From the NCBI RefSeq assembly GCF_016482685.1, contig NZ_JACYHF010000007.1, positions 1 to 64,000 of the forward strand: 64,000 bases of DNA, written 5' to 3'. Position 1 is the first letter of the stretch. Each line of letters begins with the position of its first letter. Under the pieces are notes generated by a model. The model ran no database searches. It had not been told where the DNA came from and was given only the letters and a program-made list of their open reading frames with translations. Shown here one piece after another: positions 45,202 through 53,728 of this stretch. The stretch comes from Streptomyces sp. DSM 110735 (GTDB lineage: Bacteria; Actinomycetota; Actinomycetes; Streptomycetales; Streptomycetaceae). The position numbers and the translations under genes are program-made.

Positions 45202-45618
45202 GTGTCCCAGATCGCAGGCGAGCCCACGGCGAACCAGGACTTCGTGGAAGTCCGTCTGCCGGCCGCGGGTGCCTACCTGTCGGTGCTGCGGACGGCCACG
45301 GCCGGTCTGGCGGCCCGTTTGGACTTCACCCTGGACGAGATCGAGGACCTGCGCATCGCGGTCGACGAGGCCTGCGCGATCCTCCTCCAGCAGGCCGTGC
45401 CGGGGTCCGTGCTGAGCTGTGTCTTCCGGCTCGTCGACGATTCGCTGGAGGTCACGGTGTCCGCACCGACGACCGACGGCCATGCCCCGTCGCGGGACAC
45501 GTTCGCCTGGACCGTTCTCTCGGCCCTGGCGGGCAAGGTCTCGTCCGCCGTGGACGAGGACCGGACCGTGTCGATCAGCCTGTACAAACAACGCGGCGCG
45601 GGCCCCGGCCCGGCGTGA
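45202..45618 (+). CDS. ushX: UshX: anti-sigma factor (HATPase_c, RsbW-like) of SigH
   Basis: This 138-residue GHKL-ATPase anti-sigma factor of the RsbW/SpoIIAB family should sequester SigH until stress or differentiation. Conserved parts are DEIEDLRIAVDEACAILL (N-box region) and the C-terminal ISLYKQR. The start is taken as GTG 45202 with GGAGG at 45192-45196; ATG 45190 is an alternative. It overlaps sigH (GTGA), so both are made in step. Also called PrsH or RshA in S. coelicolor. Confidence 0.9.
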   Translation: MSQIAGEPTANQDFVEVRLPAAGAYLSVLRTATAGLAARLDFTLDEIEDLRIAVDEACAILLQQAVPGSVLSCVFRLVDDSLEVTVSAPTTDGHAPSRDTFAWTVLSALAGKVSSAVDEDRTVSISLYKQRGAGPGPA

Positions 45619-46745
45619 GGAACGGGGACGGTCCGGTGCGGGACGAAGAGCGCGGCACAAGGCGGCTGCCGACCGGGGAGACGGGTGCTCCCCGCTCGGG
45701 CGAGGCCGAGAACCCGAGGCAGAGCCCGGCGGACGTACCCCGGCACATGGCCGACGGCGTCGACGGCATTCCCGAGCAGGCCAGACCCCATCCGGAGGAC
45801 GACTCCGCGCGGGTCGGCGGCGAGGGGACCGTGCGGAGCACGCCCCTGGGGCAGCGCGGCGGTGGTGCCGCCCGCGCCGGGGCGGGGGCTCGGGGAAGGG
45901 CGACGGGCGGGACGATGAGCGAGCACGAGCGATACGCCGAGGACGCGGCGCCGGGCACGACGGAGGCCGTACGCGCGGCACCGCACGACCCGCACGACCG
46001 CAGCGGCGCCCGCGCGCTGTTCATCGAGCTGCGCGGCCTGCAGGACGGCACCCCGGAGTACGCGGAGCTGCGCAACCGGCTGGTCCGGATGCATCTGCCG
46101 CTCGTCGAGCACCTGGCGCGCCGCTTCCGCAACCGCGGCGAGCCGCTGGACGACCTCACCCAGGTCGCCACCATCGGTCTGATCAAGTCCGTGGACCGGT
46201 TCGACCCGGAGCGCGGCGTCGAGTTCTCGACGTACGCCACCCCGACGGTCGTCGGCGAGATCAAGCGGCACTTCCGGGACAAGGGCTGGGCGGTGCGGGT
46301 GCCGCGCCGCCTCCAGGAGCTGCGGCTGGCGCTGACCACCGCGACGGCGGAGCTGTCGCAGTTGCACGGCCGCTCCCCCACGGTGCACGAGCTGGCCGAG
46401 AAGCTGGCCATCTCCGAGGAGGAGGTCCTGGAGGGTCTGGAGTCGGCCAACGCCTACTCCACGCTGTCCCTGGACGTCCCCGACACCGACGACGAGTCCC
46501 CGGCGGTCGCCGACACCCTCGGCGCCGAGGACGAGGCGCTGGAGGGCGTGGAGTACCGGGAGTCGCTCAAGCCGCTCCTGGAGGATCTGCCGCCCCGGGA
46601 GAAGCGCATCCTGCTGCTCCGCTTCTTCGGGAACATGACCCAGTCGCAGATCGCGCAGGAGGTCGGCATCTCGCAGATGCACGTCTCGCGGCTGCTGGCC
46701 CGCACGCTGGCGCAGTTGCGGGAGAAGCTGCTGGTGGAGGAGTAG
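45615..46745 (+). CDS. sigH: SigH: RNA polymerase sigma factor (SigB/SigF/SigG subfamily)
   Basis: This 376-residue stress and developmental sigma factor has a disordered Pro/Gly/Arg-rich N-terminal extension of about 100 residues, then region 2 (RLVRMHLPLVEHLARRFRNRG, GLIKSVDRFDPERGVEFSTYA), region 3, and region 4 (LPPREKRILLLRFF, SQIAQEVGISQMHVSRLL). GTG 45615 overlaps the ushX stop; ATG 45915 (276 residues) is a second plausible start. S. coelicolor SigH is made as several isoforms from different starts and by proteolysis, so both may be real. Confidence 0.94.
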   Translation: MRNGDGPVRDEERGTRRLPTGETGAPRSGEAENPRQSPADVPRHMADGVDGIPEQARPHPEDDSARVGGEGTVRSTPLGQRGGGAARAGAGARGRATGGTMSEHERYAEDAAPGTTEAVRAAPHDPHDRSGARALFIELRGLQDGTPEYAELRNRLVRMHLPLVEHLARRFRNRGEPLDDLTQVATIGLIKSVDRFDPERGVEFSTYATPTVVGEIKRHFRDKGWAVRVPRRLQELRLALTTATAELSQLHGRSPTVHELAEKLAISEEEVLEGLESANAYSTLSLDVPDTDDESPAVADTLGAEDEALEGVEYRESLKPLLEDLPPREKRILLLRFFGNMTQSQIAQEVGISQMHVSRLLARTLAQLREKLLVEE

Positions 46746-46767
46746 GCACTGGGGGGCGTCTCCCCTG

Positions 46768-46837
46768 GCGCCTAGTCCGCCCGTCCCGGAGCGCCCAGTC
46801 CGCCCGTCCCGGAGCGCCTAGTCCGCCCGGCCCGGTC
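46768..46837. repeat. Short direct repeats at the sigH / membrane-protein junction
   Basis: The unit GCGCCTAGTCCGCCCGTCCC recurs about 2.7 times at roughly 24-bp spacing (46768, 46792 variant, 46815). The last copy encodes the C-terminal end of the converging membrane-protein gene. Confidence 0.75.
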
Positions 46838-47270
46838 CCTTGATGCCGAGGGCCTGGGCCGTGGCCGGGTTGACCAGCAGGACCAGGGAGGCCACGGCCA
46901 CCGCCGCGAGGGCGATACCGGCCGGGATGGCCACGCTGTCGGCCTTGAGCAGGTTGTAGGCGACCGGCAGGGCCAGGACCTGGGTGATGACGGCGGGACC
47001 CCGGCTCCAGCGGCGCATGAGGAACAGTCCGCGCGCTGCCAGCAGCGGCAGCAGCGCGAGCACCACGAGCGTGATCCCGCCGGTGACCGCCTGCTGACGG
47101 TCGTCCGGGGCGCCGGTGAGACCGAGCACCAGGATCCACCCGGCGGCGATCACCAGCCCGGCGCCCTGCACGGCGGCCAGCGCGGCCGCCCAGGTCAGCC
47201 GACGCGGGCGGGACACGGGGGTCGCCGGGTCGGCGGCGGTGTCCTGGGCGGGAGTCTGCTCACTGCTCAC
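46818..47270 (-). CDS. Small integral membrane protein, function unknown
   Basis: This 150-residue protein has four predicted membrane helices (about 27-50, 62-82, 92-110 and 115-135) after a disordered cytoplasmic Thr/Ala/Pro-rich N-terminus with basic residues (RPRRLT). No conserved catalytic residues are visible. It converges with sigH and is divergent from the lipid-kinase gene. Similar small proteins are conserved in Streptomyces at this locus. Confidence 0.72.
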   Translation of the reverse strand: MSSEQTPAQDTAADPATPVSRPRRLTWAAALAAVQGAGLVIAAGWILVLGLTGAPDDRQQAVTGGITLVVLALLPLLAARGLFLMRRWSRGPAVITQVLALPVAYNLLKADSVAIPAGIALAAVAVASLVLLVNPATAQALGIKGPGRAD

Positions 47271-47395
47271 CCGAGAAGGGTAGCCCTGTGCCGGACGGGC
47301 GCCGGGCGGTGCGTGGCGAGGCTCACGCCCTCTCCTCTTACCCGATCCTCAACTCGCCCTGGGCCGGATACCCCCCAGTAGGTACGCTGCCAGTC

Positions 47396-48364
47396 ATGCG
47401 TGCACTTCTCGTGGTCAATCCGGCGGCAACCACCACCAGCGCACGCAGACGCGATGTGCTGATCCACGCGCTGGCGAGCGAGATGAAGCTGGAGGCGGTC
47501 ACCACCGAGTACCGCGGCCACGCCCGCGACCTGGCCCGGTCGGCTGCGGAGAGTGACGACGTCGACATGGTCGTGGCCCTCGGCGGCGACGGCACGGTGA
47601 ACGAGGTGGTCAACGGTCTGCTGCACGCCGGTCCCGACCTGGACCGGCTGCCCGGTCTCGCCGTGGTGCCCGGCGGCTCCACCAATGTCTTCGCCCGCGC
47701 GCTCGGGCTGCCCAACGATCCCGTCGAGGCGACCGGCGCCCTCCTGGACGCGCTGCGCGAGGGCCGGGAGCGGGTGGTCGGGCTCGGTCTGACCTCCGGT
47801 ACGCCGGGCACGGCGGACGAGGCGGTGCCGGACCGCTGGTTCACCTTCAACGCGGGACTCGGCTTCGACGCGGGCGTGGTCGGCCGGGTCGAGCGGGAGC
47901 GGGAGCGCGGCAGAAAGTCGACGCACGCCCTCTATGTGCGCCAGGTGGTACGCCAGTTCCTCGGTGAGCCCAACCGCCGGCACGGCACGATCGAATTGGA
48001 GCACCCGGGCGCGGACCCGGTGACGGACCTGGTTGTCGCCATAGTCTCGAACACGTCCCCCTGGACCTATCTCGGCAATCGCCCGATGTACACGTCGCCT
48101 AAGGCGTCGTTCGATAAAGGTCTCGACGTACTCGGTCTAAGTCGCTTGTCCACGGCCGCCGTTGCCCGGTATGCGACCCAGTTGCTCACTTCGTCCCCCG
48201 AGCGGGGACCCCACGGAAGGCATGCGTTTTCGCTGCACGATCTGGACCGCTTCACCTTGCATTCGAAGGTCCCGCTGCCCCTCCAGATGGACGGCGACCA
48301 CCTAGGGCTGCGGACTAGCGTGACGTTCACAGGCGTTCGCCGTGCACTGCGTGTGATTGTGTGA
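47396..48364 (+). CDS. Diacylglycerol kinase family lipid kinase
   Basis: This 322-residue protein has the DAGK catalytic fold: LLVVNPAATT at the N-terminus, the ATP-binding VALGGDGTVNEVVNGLL (about residues 61-77) and LAVVPGGSTNVFARALG (about 86-102), then FNAGLGFDAGVVGRV. The family phosphorylates diacylglycerol or related lipids, or sphingosine-like substrates. The ATG at 47396 lies just inside the conserved fold; upstream residues are not conserved in character. The C-terminal part has an AT-richer codon use than its neighbours. Confidence 0.88.
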   Translation: MRALLVVNPAATTTSARRRDVLIHALASEMKLEAVTTEYRGHARDLARSAAESDDVDMVVALGGDGTVNEVVNGLLHAGPDLDRLPGLAVVPGGSTNVFARALGLPNDPVEATGALLDALREGRERVVGLGLTSGTPGTADEAVPDRWFTFNAGLGFDAGVVGRVERERERGRKSTHALYVRQVVRQFLGEPNRRHGTIELEHPGADPVTDLVVAIVSNTSPWTYLGNRPMYTSPKASFDKGLDVLGLSRLSTAAVARYATQLLTSSPERGPHGRHAFSLHDLDRFTLHSKVPLPLQMDGDHLGLRTSVTFTGVRRALRVIV

Positions 48365-48691
48365 GTGGAACGGGCGAAAGTCCTTTCACTCGAACGTTTA
48401 GGCCAGGGTCCACCCCATGGAAGTACGGCTGTGACCTAGTCGACACCGAGGAATCAAAAAAAATCTTCGGGAAGGGGTTGTATCCGCCGCCGAGGTTTGC
48501 GAGTCTCTACGTGGCGGTCGGGACAGCCCGCGACATCGGCGTCCACTGATCACCGATCTCCCTTCAATCACAGGACCACACCGGGACAACTCGGCAGTCG
48601 GCCCTTCACTTGTTGGGGGACTCGTGAAAGCGTTCACATTCACAAGCAACTTGCACGTAATACCTGCACGTACCAAGGAGAGGTAGCAGCC
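48365..48691 (+). promoter_or_regulatory. wblE upstream region, AT-richer than surroundings
   Basis: This 327-bp region contains an A8 run at 48456-48463, rare in this genome, and a possible promoter TTCACA (48633)/TAATAC (48658) with 19-bp spacing just before the wblE ribosome-binding site AAGGAGAGG. TGCACGTA occurs twice around 48652 and 48665. A short open frame (48361-48549) is not convincing as a gene. Confidence 0.45.
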
Positions 48692-48949
48692 ATGGACTGG
48701 CGTCACAACGCCGTTTGCCGCGAGGAAGACCCCGAGCTCTTCTTCCCCATCGGCAACACCGGTCCTGCGCTGCTGCAGATCGAGGAAGCCAAGGCCGTCT
48801 GCCGTCGCTGCCCCGTCATGGAGCAGTGTCTGCAGTGGGCGCTCGAGTCCGGCCAGGACTCCGGCGTCTGGGGTGGTCTCAGCGAGGACGAGCGCCGCGC
48901 CATGAAGCGCCGCGCCGCCCGCAACCGGGCTCGTCAGGCTTCCGCCTGA
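48692..48949 (+). CDS. wblE: WblE: WhiB-family iron-sulfur transcription factor
   Basis: This 85-residue WhiB-like protein has four cluster-ligand cysteines at C9, C37, C40 and C46 (WRHNAVC; AVCRRCPVMEQC), the GVWGG turn (SGVWGGLSEDERR) and a basic C-terminus (KRRAARNRARQ) that binds DNA. WblE (WhiB1-like) is essential or near-essential in actinobacteria and works with the primary sigma factor. AAGGAGAGG lies ahead of the ATG. Position next to sigH and the lipid kinase matches S. coelicolor. Confidence 0.96.
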   Translation: MDWRHNAVCREEDPELFFPIGNTGPALLQIEEAKAVCRRCPVMEQCLQWALESGQDSGVWGGLSEDERRAMKRRAARNRARQASA

Positions 48950-49108
48950 CACTCCCACCCCTGCTGACAGCCTGAGCTTGGCGGCGCGCACACCACGTGC
49001 GCTTCTCCCGCCCCCGAGCCGCAGCGCGCAGTTCCCCGATGCTCCTCCAGGTCCCGGCTCCGGCCGGGCGGGGGGTGCCCCCACGAGGGGCCGCAGCAAC
49101 GAGCACCA

Positions 49109-49139
49109 GCCTCGGACCACCCAGTGGTCCGGGGCTTTT
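49109..49139 (+). terminator. Intrinsic terminator after wblE
   Basis: GCCTCGGACCAC pairs with GTGGTCCGGGGC (12 bp with one GU) around a 3-base loop and is followed by TTTTC. Confidence 0.85.
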
Positions 49140-49221
49140 CGCTGTCCCGCGCCAAGTCGAGCCGGGTCGAACCGCTGTGAGCCAGGGCGAGCGGTGCCGG
49201 AGCGTCCCGGCACCAACTCCC

Positions 49222-50694
49222 TTACCGCTGCGGTCGTACCGGGATGTCCAGGATGACCCGCGTCCCGCGCTCAGGACCCGGCACCATGTCGAAGGTGCCG
49301 CACAACTCGCCCTCCACCAGCGTCCGTACGATCTGCAGGCCGAGGTTGCCCGCGGTGTGCGGGTCGAAGTCCGCGGGCAGACCGACGCCGTCGTCCTGGA
49401 CGGTGACGAGGAGGCGGCCCTCCTTGGTGGTGCCGCCGCGCACCGCCGAGACCTCGACGGTTCCGGTGTCGCCCTCGCGGAAGCCGTGTTCCAGGGCGTT
49501 CTGCAGGACTTCGGTGAGGACCATCGACAGCGGGGTGGCCACCTCGGCGTCGAGCACACCGAAGCGTCCGCTGCGGCGCCCGGTCACCTTGCCCGGCGAG
49601 ATCTCCGCGACCATCGCGAGGACGCGGTCGGCGATGTCGTCGAACTCCACGCGCTCGTCCAGGTTCTGGGAGAGCGTCTCGTGCACGATGGCGATCGAGC
49701 CGACCCGGCGCACCGCCTCTTCGAGGGCTTCCCGGCCGCGCTCGGACTCGATGCGCCGGGCCTGGAGGCGCAACAGGGCCGCCACGGTCTGGAGGTTGTT
49801 CTTCACCCGGTGGTGGATCTCCCGGATGGTGGCGTCCTTGGTGATCAATTCCCGTTCGCGGCGCCGCAGTTCGGTCACGTCGCGGCAGAGCACGAGGGAA
49901 CCGATGCGGGTGCCCTTGGGCTTGAGGGGGATCGTCCGGAACTGGATGACCCCGTCGTTCGCCTCGATCTCGAACTCGCGGGGCGCCCAGCCGCTGGCCA
50001 CCTTGGCGAGCGCCTCGTCCACCGGGCCCCGGGTGGGGGCGAGTTCGGCGGTGGTGGTGCCGAGGTGCTGGCCGACCAGGTCGGCGGCGAGCCCGAGGCG
50101 GTGGTAGGCGGAGAGCGCGTTCGGGGAGGCGTACTGGACGATGCCGTCCGCGTCGACCCGGATCAGTCCGTCACCGGCGCGCGGCGAGGCGTCCATGTCG
50201 ACGTGCTGGTCGGGGAAGGGGAAGGTGCCCGCCGCGATCATCTGCGCGAGGTCGGAGGCGCTCTGGAGGTAGGTCAGCTCCAGACGGCTCGGGGTGCGCA
50301 CGGTCAGCAGGTTGGTGTTGCGGGCGATCACACCGAGGACGCGGCCGTTGCGGCGCACCGGGATGGACTCGACCCGTACCGGGACCTCCTCGCGCCACTC
50401 CGGGTCGCCCTCGCGCACGATGCGCCCCTCGTCCAGTGCCGCGTCCAGCATGGGGCGGCGACCGCGCGGCACGAGGTGCCCGACCATGTCGTCCTGGTAG
50501 GAGGTGGGACCGGTGTTGGGGCGCATCTGCGCCACCGAGACGTACCGGGTGCCGTCCTCGGTGGGCACCCACAGGACCAGGTCGGCGAAGGAGAGGTCGG
50601 AGAGCAGTTGCCACTCCGACACCAGCAGGTGGAGCCACTCGAGGTCGGAGTCGTCGAGGGCGGTGTGCTGGCGGACCAGTTCGTTCATGGAGGG
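49222..50694 (-). CDS. Cytosolic sensor histidine kinase with PAS domain (HWE/HisKA_2 type)
   Basis: This approximately 490-residue soluble kinase has an N-terminal sensor domain (about 1-165), a PAS domain (about 170-300; RVDADGIVQYASPNALSAYHRLGL), a HisKA_2 dimerisation domain with the phospho-His in IHHRVKNNLQTVAALLRLQ, and HATPase_c (LTEVLQNALEHGF, DDGVGLP, NLGLQIVRTLV). No response regulator is adjacent. GTG 50694 or ATG 50688 is the start; no Shine-Dalgarno sequence is evident and TACGCT lies 7 bp before the GTG, so the mRNA may be leaderless. Confidence 0.88.
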   Translation of the reverse strand, partial: PSMNELVRQHTALDDSDLEWLHLLVSEWQLLSDLSFADLVLWVPTEDGTRYVSVAQMRPNTGPTSYQDDMVGHLVPRGRRPMLDAALDEGRIVREGDPEWREEVPVRVESIPVRRNGRVLGVIARNTNLLTVRTPSRLELTYLQSASDLAQMIAAGTFPFPDQHVDMDASPRAGDGLIRVDADGIVQYASPNALSAYHRLGLAADLVGQHLGTTTAELAPTRGPVDEALAKVASGWAPREFEIEANDGVIQFRTIPLKPKGTRIGSLVLCRDVTELRRRERELITKDATIREIHHRVKNNLQTVAALLRLQARRIESERGREALEEAVRRVGSIAIVHETLSQNLDERVEFDDIADRVLAMVAEISPGKVTGRRSGRFGVLDAEVATPLSMVLTEVLQNALEHGFREGDTGTVEVSAVRGGTTKEGRLLVTVQDDGVGLPADFDPHTAGNLGLQIVRTLVEGELCGTFDMVPGPERGTRVILDIPVRPQR

Positions 50695-50953
50695 CACGAG
50701 TGCGAGCGTACCGGGGCACTCGGAGCGGCCGGAAAACACCCGCGGGCCGCGGCGCCTGGGAAGGACCCTCAACCTTCCCGGCACCGCAGCCCGGAGCATC
50801 ATCGGCCGTGGGGTGTGCGGTCCCGGTCGGCCGAAGGCCGAGGAGCCGGGGCAGTCAGGGCAGAGAGCACCGGTTCCTCGAATCCGCCTTCCTGTGCGGG
50901 GAAGACGGAGGCTTTTTCAGCTATGCGCCCAGCGGTGTTCGTAGCCTGCATTG

Positions 50954-50965
50954 TGGACTAGACCA
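50954..50965. promoter_or_regulatory. DasR-responsive element (dre), distal
   Basis: TGGACTAGACCA matches the core of the dre consensus ACTGGTCTAGACCACT at 11 of 12 core positions and is nearly palindromic. It lies about 260 bp upstream of the sensor kinase start and about 370 bp upstream of nagB. Confidence 0.8.
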
Positions 50966-51259
50966 CGCTGGCATGTCCATGCATGGAGCAGCGCGGATCG
51001 CACCGCGACGGCGCGAAACGACGGCATGGACGACGGACGACGGGGCCAGGTGGCACCCGATGCCACGCAGCCTAGCCCGGGGGTGCCCCTCAGGGGAGCG
51101 GTCGACCGGAGCGATTTACGCCACGCGGGTGCACGGGGGCGCGCGAGGAGGGCACCCAGTGCCGCCACGCCTCCCCACTGAGCCGGTCCGGGGTCGGTCC
51201 GGGAGCCGGTCCGGGAGCGGTTCACGAAGCCGGTCCGGGAAGGACCCCCTCTGCTAGAT

Positions 51260-51271
51260 TGGTCTAAACCA
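51260..51271 (+). promoter_or_regulatory. DasR-responsive element (dre) of nagB
   Basis: TGGTCTAAACCA lies 62-73 bp before the nagB start and differs from the consensus core at one position (A for G). DasR repression of nagB, relieved by glucosamine-6-phosphate, is established in Streptomyces. Confidence 0.88.
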
Positions 51272-51332
51272 CATGGCGACGCGCGGCGCGCGCTCCCCCA
51301 TCTCCAGCCCTCTTCAGAACGGCAGGCCCAGC

Positions 51333-52118
51333 GTGGAAGTTGTCATCGTTCCGGACGCCGCGGCGGGCGGCGAGCTGATAGCCGAGGCCATGGCCCAGTT
51401 GCTGCGACGCAAGCCCGACGCCCTGCTCGGCGTGGCCACCGGCTCCACCCCGCTGCCCGTCTACCAGGCGCTGACCGCCAAGGCGGACTCCGGCGCCGTC
51501 GACACCGCGCGCGCCCGGATCGCCCAGCTCGACGAGTACGTGGGACTGCCCGCCGACCACCCCGAGTCCTACCGCTCGGTGCTGCGCCGCGAGGTACTGG
51601 AGCCGCTCGGCATCCCGATGGACGCGTTCCTGGGTCCCGACGGCACGGCCGAGGACCTCCGGGCCGCGTGCGAGGCGTACGACCGCTCGCTCGCCGAGGC
51701 GGGCGGGGTGGACCTCCAGTTGCTCGGGATCGGCACGGACGGGCACATCGGGTTCAACGAGCCGTGCTCCTCGCTCGCCTCGCGCACCCGGATCAAGACG
51801 CTGACCGAGCAGACCCGCGTCGACAACGCGCGCTTCTTCGACGGCGACATCGAGCAGGTGCCGCACCACGTCATCACCCAGGGCATCGGCACCATCCTGG
51901 AGGCGCGGCACCTGGTGCTGCTCGCGACCGGCGAGGGCAAGGCGGACGCGGTGGCAGCGACCGTCGAGGGACCGGTGGCGGCGGTGTGCCCCGCCTCCGC
52001 GCTCCAGTTGCACCCGCACGCCACGGTGGTCGCCGACGAGGCGGCCGCGTCCAAGCTCAAGCTGGCCGACTACTTCCGGCACACCTACGCGCACAAGCCC
52101 GCGTGGCAGGGCATCTGA
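51333..52118 (+). CDS. nagB: NagB: glucosamine-6-phosphate deaminase
   Basis: This 261-residue enzyme converts glucosamine-6-phosphate to fructose-6-phosphate and ammonia, the last step of aminosugar catabolism; its substrate is also the DasR inducer. Motifs are GVATGSTPLPVYQAL, LDEYVGL (catalytic Asp region), GIGTDGHIGFNEP and HVITQGIGTIL. The GTG start at 51333 was chosen because it fits the family N-terminus (VEVVIVPDA). The length is canonical. Confidence 0.95.
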   Translation: MEVVIVPDAAAGGELIAEAMAQLLRRKPDALLGVATGSTPLPVYQALTAKADSGAVDTARARIAQLDEYVGLPADHPESYRSVLRREVLEPLGIPMDAFLGPDGTAEDLRAACEAYDRSLAEAGGVDLQLLGIGTDGHIGFNEPCSSLASRTRIKTLTEQTRVDNARFFDGDIEQVPHHVITQGIGTILEARHLVLLATGEGKADAVAATVEGPVAAVCPASALQLHPHATVVADEAAASKLKLADYFRHTYAHKPAWQGI

Positions 52119-52149
52119 CCTGATCCGCCGGTGCCGGGGGTCGAAGCGG

Positions 52150-52234
52150 GTCCCCGGCACCGGCACGGCAACAGGCGCAGGCGCCAACACCGGCACCAAC
52201 ACCGACATCGGCACCGGCACCGGCACCGGCTCCG
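52150..52234. repeat. CACCGG-type hexamer microsatellite
   Basis: The tract between converging nagB and the GH3 gene consists of ACCGGC/AACACC-like hexamers, ending with four nearly perfect GGCACC copies. It forms no gene and no strong hairpin. Confidence 0.8.
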
Positions 52235-52235
52235 C

Positions 52236-53720
52236 TCAGACCGCCCCCGCGACGACCTCCGCCGCCGCCTGTCCGCAGACCCGGGCCGCGCCGTGGGTCG
52301 CGAGGTGCAGGGCGCCGCGGGCGGGTGCCTGGGGCACGCCCATCTCCACCACGACCGTGTCGGGGCGCGCCGCGAGCAGGGTGTCCAGGGCGGCCGACAT
52401 CCAGGGGTGGCGGTGCTCGTCGCGGACCACGGCGACGATCCGGCTCTCCCCCGCCTCCGCCAGCGCCTCCTCGCCCGCCTTCTCCCCGGTGAAGCCGCCG
52501 GTGCGGGTGCCCGGCAGCAGCCGGGCCAGGTCGGCGGCCACGCCCCAGGGCGTCTCGTCCCCGACCGCGATGTTGGCGACGGGCGTGAACGCGGCGACGT
52601 ACGGCGCCCCGGAGAGCGGGGTGAAGCTCTCGCCGCCGGTCACCCGGAGCGCCCGGCGCGCCGCGCGCAGCCCCACCTCGGTGTCGGGCGCGGTGGCGGT
52701 CCCCGCCGACGCGGTGGCCCAGTCGGCCAGTTCGCGCACCCGGCGGGCGGCGTCCGCGAGCCGCTCCTCGGCCAGTTCGCCGGAGCGCACCGCCCCGACC
52801 AGCGCGTCCCGCAGCCGTCGTACCGTCTCGTCGTCCGCGAGTCCGCCGCCCACGCAGATCGCGTCGGCACCGGCGGCGATGGCGAGGACGCTGCCGCGCT
52901 CGATGCCGTAGGTCGCGGAGATGGCGCGCATCTCCATGCCGTCGGTGACGATCAGGCCCTGGTAGCCGAGTTCGCCGCGCAGCAGACCGGTGAGGATCGG
53001 GCGGGACAGGGTCGCCGGGCGGTCCGGGTCCAGGGCGGGGACGAGGATGTGGGCGCTCATCACCGCGCGCGTGCCCGCCTCGACGGCTGCCCGGAAGGGG
53101 GCGAGGTCGCGGCGGTCCAGCGTGCCCGCGTCCACGTCGATGCGGGGCAGCGCGTGGTGGGAGTCGACGGCGGTGTCGCCGTGCCCGGGGAAGTGCTTGG
53201 TGCAGGCGGCGACCCCGGCCGACTGGAGTCCGGTCACATAGGCGGCGGTGTGCCGGGCGACCAGGTCGGTGTCGGCGCCGAAGGAGCGGACGCCGATGAC
53301 GGGGTTGGCGGGGTTGGAGTTGACGTCGGCGGAGGGCGCCCAGTTGAGGTGGACCCCGCAGTCGGCCAGGCGGCGACCCAGCTCGCGGGCGACCGCGCGG
53401 GTCAGTTCCACGTCGTCCACCGCGCCGAGGGCGTGGTTGCCGGGGAAGGAGGAGCCGGAGCGCGCCTCCAGGCGGGTGACGTCGCCGCCCTCCTCGTCGA
53501 TGGCGACCAGGACGTCGGGGCGTTCGGTGCGCAACTGCGCGGTGAGGGAGGCGAGTTGTTCGGGCGAGGTGATGTTGCGTCCGAACAGACCGACCGAGGC
53601 AAGCCCCTCGCCGAGGCGGCGCAGCAGCCAGTCGGGGGCGGTGGTGCCGGTGAAGCCGGGCTGGAGGACGGTCAGCGCGTCACGGGTGAGGGTGTCGCTG
53701 CCGCGGGCGAGTGTCGTCAT
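52236..53720 (-). CDS. GH3 beta-N-acetylhexosaminidase (NagZ-like)
   Basis: This 494-residue glycoside hydrolase family 3 enzyme probably cleaves chitobiose or related N-acetylglucosaminides in the cytoplasm, since there is no signal peptide. Motifs are VLVAIDEEGGDVTRL, the NagZ-type KHFPGHGDTAVDSHHALP (general acid/base His region) and nucleophile Asp in GLIVTDGMEMRAI. It is the last gene after dasC (8-bp gap), so chitobiose imported by DasABC would be split here into N-acetylglucosamine. Confidence 0.93.
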   Translation of the reverse strand: MTTLARGSDTLTRDALTVLQPGFTGTTAPDWLLRRLGEGLASVGLFGRNITSPEQLASLTAQLRTERPDVLVAIDEEGGDVTRLEARSGSSFPGNHALGAVDDVELTRAVARELGRRLADCGVHLNWAPSADVNSNPANPVIGVRSFGADTDLVARHTAAYVTGLQSAGVAACTKHFPGHGDTAVDSHHALPRIDVDAGTLDRRDLAPFRAAVEAGTRAVMSAHILVPALDPDRPATLSRPILTGLLRGELGYQGLIVTDGMEMRAISATYGIERGSVLAIAAGADAICVGGGLADDETVRRLRDALVGAVRSGELAEERLADAARRVRELADWATASAGTATAPDTEVGLRAARRALRVTGGESFTPLSGAPYVAAFTPVANIAVGDETPWGVAADLARLLPGTRTGGFTGEKAGEEALAEAGESRIVAVVRDEHRHPWMSAALDTLLAARPDTVVVEMGVPQAPARGALHLATHGAARVCGQAAAEVVAGAV

Positions 53721-53728
53721 CGGTGGCG

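Larger units (their letters stand above)
50695..51332. promoter_or_regulatory. Kinase/nagB intergenic region
   Basis: This 638-bp gap between divergent genes contains no supported gene. It holds two DasR boxes, described separately, one about 380 bp and one 62-73 bp from the nagB start. Confidence 0.6.

Noticed and set aside
48450..48479. Sigma-R type promoter (GGAAT...GTT) upstream of wblE
   Set aside because: The spacing is 22 bp instead of the required 18.
48361..48549. Short open frame between the lipid kinase and wblE
   Set aside because: Codon use is unlike neighbours, there is no ribosome-binding site and no recognisable fold.
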